From Strigamia acuminata (lineage: Eukaryota > Arthropoda > Chilopoda > Geophilomorpha > Linotaeniidae): a stretch of DNA of 64,000 bases. Shown piece after piece: positions 57,309 through 64,000 of this stretch (position 1 is its first letter; each line of letters opens with the position of its first letter). A model generated the notes under the pieces. The model saw only the letters and a list, made by a program, of their open reading frames with translations. It made no database searches and had not been told where the DNA came from. The stretch is taken from assembly GCA_949358305.1 (NCBI GenBank), contig OX442318.1, positions 3,272,501 to 3,336,500 on the forward strand, read 5' to 3'. The translations under genes and the position numbers were made by a program.

Positions 57309-58642
57309 ATGGTGTATTGGAAGATAATTTTGTTTATTGTGGCCACAAGTGCAAGTTTGACATTTGGATTAAGTATATGAAATAAAGAGAGGATTTTTTG
57401 CAAAAAAATTTAGTATGTTTTTATTTAATTTATCAGATATTGAATGCAACAATATAACTTTGGTCAGAAGAGAACAATGGGGATCAACTGCTGGTTTAAA
57501 ACAACACAACATGCCTGGAAAACCTGGGAGGATCTTTGTCCATCACACCAATACCAAAGAGTGCAATACCACTCATGAGTGTATGGATGCTGTTCGAAAA
57601 GAAGAAAAATTCCATAAACAAATTTTAGGTTTGTTATGCCAATTTTTATACAGTCGAGTCTTGTTATAACAAATCACAAGGAACTCGAGAAATTGGATCG
57701 TTATAATGAAAGTTTGTTATATTAATTTTTTTTTACATGGTGTTCTATCGCCAACCAATCAAACAAGCCATTTTTTTGTATTCATAATAACGAAAAATTT
57801 GTTATATTGCGGTTTATTATAACGAAAAATTTGTTATATCGCGGTTCGTTATAACGAAAAATTTGTTATGTCGCGGTTCGTTATATGGGGGGGGGGGGGT
57901 CGCATTATACGCGGGTCGGATTATACGCGAGGATATACGGTTGGCCGAGCCGTGTAGTGATCCAAAAATGTAGTAATAATAATACTAAAAATAAGAACTA
58001 CTTCTCCTGGTGGTAGTAATACCATAGATTCTTTACTCTATGGTAATACAGCCTGGAGTTAGGAGTAATGCGGCTCGGCCAATGGGAGAAGGGCATACTC
58101 TTGAGTCGAACCAGAGTATAGATAGAACGCTAACACTTGTCGTTTGTATCTCTTCAAGATCGAAAGTTTCTTTTGTTGATATAACTTTCTGCGATGTTAT
58201 ATCCATATTCCAAAAAAAATATTTTAATTGCAGATCAAGGAGATGTCGACGTACAGTTTCTTATCGGAGGCGATGGAAAGGTCTATGAAGGCCTAGGTTG
58301 GGATGCCACCGGACCACACACCCAGGGCTATCCGAATGATTTTGGGGTAGCCTTTATTGGGACTTTCAATGATAATTTTGCTCCGTTGAAAATGATGGAT
58401 GCTTTTAAGGAGTTGGTGTTGTGTGGAGTTAAATATGTGAGTAGATTGAGAAAATGCTGGAATTCACTGATGGAATGATATTGATTTTTTTGTAGGGAGG
58501 AATTATGGAGGATCACAGTATCTATGGGCATAGAGATGCAAGGTGCTCTACTAATTGTCCAGGTGCTTTTCTCTTAAACCAGATAAAACACATAAAAACA
58601 TACAAAAAGGTTCCAATACAATGTACTTTTCCAAAGTTTTAG
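57309..58642 (+). CDS. PGRP-S paralogue (PGRP-5), catalytic Tyr replaced by Val
   Basis: Four exons: 57309-57372, 57437-57628, 58234-58436, 58496-58642; 201 residues. Signal peptide MVYWKIILFIVATSASLTFG. The domain has LVRREQWGS, IFVHHTNTKEC, VDVQFLIGGDGKVYEGLGW, FGVAFIGTF and IYGHRDARCSTNCPG. His, His and Cys remain; the Tyr is Val. Between the second His and the Cys there is one more residue than in PGRP-1, -2 and -7 (RDARCSTN against RDVGCTS), which should disturb zinc geometry. The C-terminus IQCTFPKF supplies the extra Cys. The 605-bp second intron contains transposon-derived sequence. Confidence 0.9.
57640..58090. repeat. Transposon-derived sequence in the PGRP-5 second intron
   Basis: Repeated blocks around TTCGTTATAACGAAAAATTT and TTGTTATATCGCGG (57,700-57,880), a run of 12-13 G at about 57,886-57,898, then CGCATTATACGCGGG. 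Inverted pairs TTGGCCGAGCCG (57,941) with CGGCTCGGCCAA (58,071-58,082) and ACCATAG...CTATGGT (about 58,020-58,043) enclose the right part. Probably a truncated or nested small DNA transposon; class uncertain. Confidence 0.5.
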
Positions 58643-58721
58643 AATTGTGTGAGAAATAATTGAAATAAAATTGATTTGCTTTCCCAATGCACTTTTGTAT
58701 TGTTTGTCCTGGAATGGCTAA

Positions 58722-59130
58722 GGGGCCGTCCATAAATTACGTAACGCCTGGAGGGGGGGGGGGGAGGGGGTTTCAAATTTTGTTACGGGTTGTTACGACG
58801 GGGAGGGGGGGGGGGTCTTAATAATGTTACGTAACAAAATTTATTTTAACATTTTTGAAATTTTTTGAAATTTTTTGAAATTTTTTTGAAATTTTTGTGA
58901 AAATTTTTGAAATTTTTTTTAAATTTTTGTAAAAAATTATAAATTTGTGTAAAATTTTGTAGTATAAGCTTGTATCAAATTTTTTTTTTTGGGGGGGGGG
59001 GGTAGTGAGTTTTGTTACGTAATATTAATATTCTAGGGGGGGTTTGTGCATTTGTTACGACCTTTTTACAAGGGAGGGGAGGGGGTCTAAAAATCGTAAA
59101 ATCAGCGTTACGTAATTTATGGACGGCCCC
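58722..59130. mobile_element. Harbinger-type MITE with poly-G tracts
   Basis: 409 bp with inverted ends GGGGCCGTCCATAAATTACG / its complement (continuing GTAACGC), flanked by TAA on each side (58719-58721, 59131-59133). Interior has several runs of 8-12 G near both ends, giving strong G-quadruplex potential on the given strand. No coding frame. Confidence 0.75.
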
Positions 59131-59353
59131 TAACTGGGCTGGTCACTTGTTTCAACTAGGTCACAATAGATGACCATTCTCTTTGTTTCTTACCTTGTTT
59201 ACTTATGATACTGTTTCTATAGTAAGAATACAGACATCGAACAAACTAAGACAATTCACAAACGTGTATTAAAGGAAATAAATTAAAAATTGCAGTGTTT
59301 CACTTTTGAGTATTTATTCTCTGTATACGCTCCCACCTTCTGTTGTTTTCATA

Positions 59354-60118
59354 CAGGGTGGTCAGAAAGTCTGGTTCTATGTAAATAATTCCCAAACTGT
59401 TCTAGATGTTGATTCAGTAAAATTATTGTAAGGGTAGTATGTCGGGGGAAATCCAATTATGACATCCAACTTGACCTCAGAGGTCAAATTCAAGGTCATC
59501 CATATTGTAACTTGAGAACCGTGACAGATAGATAGAAAAAGTAAATTAGAAAGTTGTAGAGGACCATCTAATTAGTCTAGAACTGTTCTTAAAAAAATTA
59601 TTTTTTACTGAAAAGTTTTGAGAAAAAAAGGTTTGAAATGTTAGTCTACTCAGCTTTGTAACCTAAAACAATCATGTTGGAATGTATTTCCAAAATAAAT
59701 TATTTCTTTTCTTTTGTGTTTCCGCACATCCACTTACAAGTATGGCCAAATAAAGTGTCCTAATTGAGGATTAGCTTGGTTGCCTTAATAGTTTTAGGTT
59801 ACAAAGCTGAGTTACAATGCTAAGTAGACTAATGTTTCAGACCTTTTTTCTCAAAACTTTTCGGTAAGAAATAATTTTTTTAAGAACGGTTCTAGACTAA
59901 TTGGATGATGCTCTACAACTTTCTAATTCACATTTTTGCTCTAACTGTCACGGTTCTCGAGTTACAATATGGATGACCTTGAAGATGACCTCAGAGGGCA
60001 AATTGAAAGTCATAATTGGATTTCCCCCGACATCCTACCCTTACAATAATTTTGCTGAATAAACATCTAGAACAGTTTGGAAATTATTTTCATAGAACCA
60101 GACTTTCTGACCACCCTG
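59354..60118. mobile_element. Long palindromic Tc1/mariner-type fold-back element
   Basis: 765 bp flanked by TA. Ends CAGGGTGGTCAGAAAGTCTG and complement. The inverted repeat extends for roughly 300 bp from each end (for example CCCCCGACAT and ATGTCGGGGG; GGTTACAAAGCTGAG and CTCAGCTTTGTAACC), leaving only a short middle. A second copy begins at 63,603. No transposase. Confidence 0.75.
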
Positions 60119-60336
60119 TATATTAAACAATTTTGCGGTTTTAAGTTTGGTGGAAGGAGGAGGAACGTAAAGCGGAAACTCTTATTAAAAATTGGAGTAT
60201 CAAATCAGGTTGTTGACATATAAAACTTGAGTAAATACCAAAGTTAATGAAAATGTCAAACAGATTTGATAATTCAGTTCACATCCTTAAATAGCAGACC
60301 TTGACTCACAGTCATAATCACAATAGAGTTCTCAGT

Positions 60337-61318
60337 ATGTATTTCAGTCAGCTTCTTTTGGTATTAGCGCTAGTGGCTGCATGTGCTGGTAAGTTACAAT
60401 CTACCATGTGCTTTTAAACAACCTCATTTATTTGCTTTGTGTTAGGTTTTGAGTGTGATACTCCGATAGTTTCAAGAGAGGAATGGGGAGCTGCGGCATC
60501 CCGAAGAGACGAGATTAAATCTTCGGCAGGAAGAGTGTTCGTTCATCATACGAATACCGAAGAATGTAATAATCACGAAGATTGTGTCAAAAGTGTGAAG
60601 GAGTTTGAATATTTTCATCGAGAAATCCTTGGTAATTAGCGAACGTGTCTATGTAAAATAGGGATGTCCAACACTGGCTTTCCTGGGCCAAGAAAAGGAA
60701 TTGTCTTGGGCCGCACTTACAATACACTAAACGAACAGTAAATACAGTCTTTACATCATATTTACTTGACTTTCCGGGTTGGACATCCCTGTTGACAAAG
60801 TTGCTTCAGGATTTCGCTTTTAGTCCATTTGCTACTTTGCTCTAACGGGCCAGTGAAAAGTAATTAACGATAATGTAAATTTGCATTCCATTTGTAGGAG
60901 ACGAAGATTTAGACGTTCATTTTCTGATTGGTGGAAATGGACTTGTCTACGAAGGTCTTGGATGGGATGCACATGGATTGCACACACCTGAATATCCCAA
61001 CGACTTCGGTGTAGCTTTTATCGGCACCTTCGACGAAGCACCAGCAAATGATCTAATGATGGATGCTTTTGAGGAACTATTAGAATGTGGCATTGAAAAT
61101 GTAAATTCCAAGCCTTCATTTGAATATATATACAGTATTTGTATATATTTTTATATTTATTTATTTTCCAGGATAAAATAGATTATTTACACAGCATCTA
61201 TGGTCACAAGGATGCCAGATGCAGCACTATGTGTCCAGGTGCACACTTGTACAACCAATTGAAACAACTATCTGCTTTCCATAGGGGTGGCAAACTGAAG
61301 AAAAGTTGTGATTTGTAA
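60337..61318 (+). CDS. PGRP-S paralogue (PGRP-6), catalytic Tyr replaced by Val
   Basis: Four exons: 60337-60388, 60446-60631, 60898-61100, 61172-61318; 195 residues. Signal peptide MYFSQLLLVLALVAACA. The domain has IVSREEWGA, VFVHHTNTEEC, LDVHFLIGGNGLVYEGLGW, FGVAFIGTFDEA and IYGHKDARCSTMCPG. It shares with PGRP-5 the Val in place of Tyr, the extra residue between His and Cys, and the phrase YPNDFGVAFIGTF, so the two are recent tandem duplicates. The C-terminal Cys is in KKSCDL. An intron carries a small hAT-like MITE. Confidence 0.92.
60660..60790. mobile_element. Small hAT-like MITE in a PGRP-6 intron
   Basis: 13-bp perfect inverted ends AGGGATGTCCAAC (60660-60672) and complement (60778-60790) enclosing 105 bp. 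The ends resemble CAGGGATGTCCAA-type hAT termini. No clear 8-bp target duplication. Confidence 0.5.
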
Positions 61319-61455
61319 TCCGTATAATAACAAGCAACAAAATAAAAAAAATGAACAAAAAATCCCAACAGACTCATTTTACTATGTTATGAAATGTCCA
61401 TATGTGACCTTGCTTGTCTTAGCAGATGTTTTACTTTGCATCTGGCAGCACTAGC

Positions 61456-62230
61456 ATGAAGACCACATTGAACTTTCTGTTTTGTTTGCAGTTTATTCAA
61501 GGTAATGTGGTTTAATGACAACTTTTGGTGGTTTTAACCAAAAATAGTGATTTTCTTAGCATCTGGGTTCATCTTTGTGAGTAGACTAGGCTGGCAGTCT
61601 CCTATATGGCTGCCCCAAACTCCAGCACTCTCACTTCCAATAAACAGGGTGTTTATACATCACACAAGTACTGAATCTTGCAGAGATCTATTGACTTGCA
61701 CTTGGATTGTGCAGAGATTGCAGAAAATTGCTGTGGAAACTGGTGGTAATAATATATTAATTGTTTTGGTTCTTAAGTGGATAACAAAGCAAATGGTAAA
61801 ATTTTGTTTTAGTTTGGCCAGATATTAGGTTCAATTTTCTGATTGGTGGTGATGGTAGGGTCTATGAAGGAACAGGCTGGGGTTCAAAATCCAACCATAT
61901 ACCAGCATACAATGATGCTATAGGCATTGCCCTCATCGGTAACTTTAAAAACTTGCCACCGCCAGATCCACAGTTGCAGCTGACTGAGGTGTTCATAACA
62001 AGAAATGTGTTGCAGGTGAATATTGTTAGTTGGAATAACAAAAAATTGGTTGGATAAAATATGTTTTTATATTTTTTTTGTGTCAAATTTAGGGTAAAAT
62101 CAAAAGGAACTTTGGCCTATTTCTTCATAGTGATGCTTCTTGCACATCCTGTCCTGGTTCCCAATTGTCCAACATTGTTAGAGTTTGGCCTAGATATGGT
62201 CATGGTGGACCCATAAAAAGAAACTGTTAG
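61456..62230 (+). CDS. PGRP-S paralogue (PGRP-7), catalytic Tyr replaced by Phe
   Basis: Four exons: 61456-61501, 61560-61745, 61813-62015, 62093-62230; 190 residues. Signal peptide MKTTLNFLFCLQFIQG. The domain has FVSRLGWQS, VFIHHTSTESC, DIRFNFLIGGDGRVYEGTGW, IGIALIGNF and FLHSDASCTSCPG. Both zinc His and the Cys remain; the Tyr is Phe and GHRD is LHSD. It lacks the usual N-terminal Cys and also the Cys of the LLxCG helix, replaced by FITRNVLQ. The C-terminus ends in IKRNC. Closest to PGRP-8. Confidence 0.9.
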
Positions 62231-62951
62231 CAATTTGACAGTAGGTGCGGTCAATTCAAAATCATAAAAAACTGATTACAAAAACAATAATATTTTTATA
62301 GCGAATTATATCGCTAGCAATATCGATTAATATCGCCTCGTTGTTATAATATCGAATAACGAATTCTTGTACTTTGCACTTGTACTTTGCCCAATTTTTC
62401 CTAGAAATTATTCGGCCTGAAATAAAATTATTAGTTGCTTCATCTTCACAAGTCTCGGTTCTCGGGTTTTCGAGAATCCGATTATCAAAAATATGACACG
62501 TTTTGCGTCATTTCCGTTAGGGAAAATCGAGAGAATCGAGAGAATCGGTTTTTCAATTTGGGATTGAATGCACCTGATGTGTAGCAGAATGATTTAATTT
62601 TGGGTGATTACTCAAATATCGACAAATTTTTGTCGAACATCGACAAATTGAATAATTTTACAATACAGAGACTTAAATTATAATTATTTTCTCTAATAAA
62701 AATGTAAATTAATGTAAAAAAATAAAAATTTTATTTTGCTGTTTTTATTTACATCAATTTTGACTTTCTAAAGTGTTCTGTGAATTCAATTTCAGTTACA
62801 ACTTTATGATTTATCAAATTAGGCTATAATCTCACCATCTGCAAGTTTATTGGCACTCCAAAAAAAAAAGAATATGATTAGACTTGAATTTTTGAGAGTT
62901 CCAGTTACACTTTGATAAACATCAAAAACTAGGATAAGTTGAAAAACAAAC
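62231..62951. other. Gap between PGRP-7 and PGRP-8
   Basis: AT-rich with short repeats (ATCGAGAGA, ATATCG) and no coding exon or complete transposon that I can recognise. Likely contains PGRP-7 3' and PGRP-8 promoter sequence. Confidence 0.5.
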
Positions 62952-64000
62952 ATGCTGCCATATTTGTTACTTTTAACACTACTTTTTGGAAAGGGTAAGC
63001 TTGCCACTGATTATAATACACAGATATTTAGTGTTTTCAATGAGATTTTACAGTTTATGGACAAATGATGTTGTTGACTAGAGGTGATTGGGGTTCTCTG
63101 ACCACTGGTGTAAGCACCCCTGAAGTCATGGGATCTTATCAAAGAGTTTTCATTCATCACACAAGTACATCTGAATGTTTCAACATAGTTGCATGTTCTC
63201 AATTAGTGAAGGAAATGCAGAAAAGGGATGTTGAAAGTGGAGGTTTGATATTTGATTTGGTATAAAGTTGAGCAATGGTTGAAAAATGTTCTGAATTTCT
63301 ATTGCAGCTTGGACCGATATCAGGTTCAATTTCCTCATTGGCGGAGATGGTCATGTGTATGAAGGCACAGGTTGGGAAGGCCAAGGAGCTCATACAAAAG
63401 GATATGAAAAAGATTTAGGGATTGCTCTGATTGGTAATTATGGCGGAGAAGAACCGGTTGATGGTATGCTGGAACTTACCGAAGCGCTTATAACTCACGG
63501 AGTTTTATCGGTAATACTTGCAGATGATTACTTACAGCCTAACTGACTTTAGATGCTTCTTAACCGGTTGTGCGAGGCTACTTCAGAAAAGTGTTTAATA
63601 TACAGGGTGGTTCAAAAAGTCTGGTTCACAGTAAATAATTTCCAAACCGTTTTAGATGTTGATTCAGCAAAATGATTGTTAAGGTAGTATGTCGGGGGAA
63701 ATCCAATTATGATATCCAATTTGACCTCTGAGGTCATCTTCAAGGTCATCCATATTGTAACTCGAAACCCGTGACAGTTAGAGCAAAAAAGTGAATTAGA
63801 AAGTTGTAGAGCATCATTCAATTAGTCTAGAACTGTTCTTAAAAAAATTATTTCTTAGGGAAAAGTTTTGAGAAAAAAAGGTTTGAAATGTTAGTCTACT
63901 CAGCTTTGTAAACTAAAACTATCATGTGGAATGTATTTCCAAAATAAATGATTTCCTTTCTTTTGTATTTCCTCTCTTCCACTTACATGTATGACCCAAT
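62952..64000 (+). CDS. PGRP-S paralogue (PGRP-8), catalytic Tyr replaced by Phe, last exon not in window
   Basis: Three exons are present: 62952-62994, 63054-63242, 63308-63510. Signal peptide MLPYLLLLTLLFGKG. The domain has LLTRGDWGSL, VFIHHTSTSEC, DIRFNFLIGGDGHVYEGTGW and LGIALIGNYGGEE. Both His of the HH motif remain; the Tyr is Phe. Like PGRP-7 it lacks the N-terminal Cys and the LLxCG Cys. The final exon, expected to carry GHRD...CPG, is absent up to 64,000; the intron after 63510 already exceeds 490 bp because a palindromic element has inserted at 63,603. Either the exon lies beyond the window or the gene is truncated. Confidence 0.85.
63603..64000. mobile_element. Second copy of the palindromic Tc1/mariner-type element, cut by window end
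   Basis: Starts CAGGGTGGTTCAAAAAGTCT after TA (63601-63602) and follows the 59,354 copy at high similarity for its whole visible 398 bp, including GTATGTCGGGGGAAATCCAA. It lies in the intron of PGRP-8. Confidence 0.8.

Noticed and set aside
63511-63546. Short in-frame continuation as the last PGRP-8 exon
   Set aside because: The sequence after 63510 starts with a good donor (GTAATA) and the read-through peptide lacks the GHRD...CPG region found in all sibling last exons.
1-64000. tRNA, rRNA or snRNA genes
   Set aside because: I scanned by eye for tRNA T-loop/anticodon patterns and found only the tRNA-complementary primer site of the retrotransposon. A covariance-model search could overturn this.

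Overview
This window is nuclear DNA of an animal and reads as an insect. Every gene is split by GT-AG introns, intergenic DNA is AT-rich, and there is a tandem cluster of short secreted peptidoglycan recognition proteins (PGRP-S) plus a Ty3/gypsy-type LTR retrotransposon and several small inverted-repeat transposons. A beetle is my guess, but nothing in the sequence proves the order.

Layout, left to right. (1) 1-35 kb is a dense block of conserved single-copy genes: RNase Z long form (ELAC2, minus, 3' end off the left edge), protein phosphatase inhibitor 2 (PPP1R2, plus, divergent from ELAC2), TTC4 (plus), peroxisomal ABC half-transporter ABCD3/PMP70 (minus), SRP68 (minus), diacylglycerol kinase epsilon (DGKE, plus), mitochondrial dicarboxylate carrier SLC25A10 (minus) and a BTB-BACK-Kelch protein (plus). 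These genes share no pathway. Their introns, and some gaps, are filled with AT-rich minisatellites with unit lengths mostly near 20-21, 30-31 or 41 bp, many built around TGCATTTT. (2) 36,198-47,008 is a complete 10.8-kb LTR retrotransposon. Its two 1,719-bp LTRs look identical. It has a 5-bp target duplication, a tRNA-Gln-type primer site, a gag with a zinc knuckle, a complete protease-RT-RNaseH-integrase pol, and a textbook -1 frameshift signal between them. Its LTR and leader hold a long series of short hairpins. (3) 47-49 kb is mostly non-coding, ending in a small gene for a 69-residue secreted peptide that I do not recognise. (4) 49.2-64 kb holds eight PGRP-S genes (six plus, two minus) with shared intron positions, separated and interrupted by at least five small DNA transposons.

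The PGRP cluster is the most interesting part. Only the first copy keeps all the amidase zinc/catalytic residues (His, Tyr, His, Cys). Others have lost the Tyr (to Met, Val or Phe), and the two minus-strand copies have lost every ligand while keeping the fold cysteines and signal peptides. The cluster therefore seems to hold one likely enzyme plus a graded series of likely binding-only or decoy proteins. All seven copies visible to the end carry an extra cysteine just before the old zinc Cys position and another at the extreme C-terminus, which may form a lineage-specific disulfide. I deduced exon joins by eye from reading frame, splice consensus and family similarity. No transcript evidence or database search was available.
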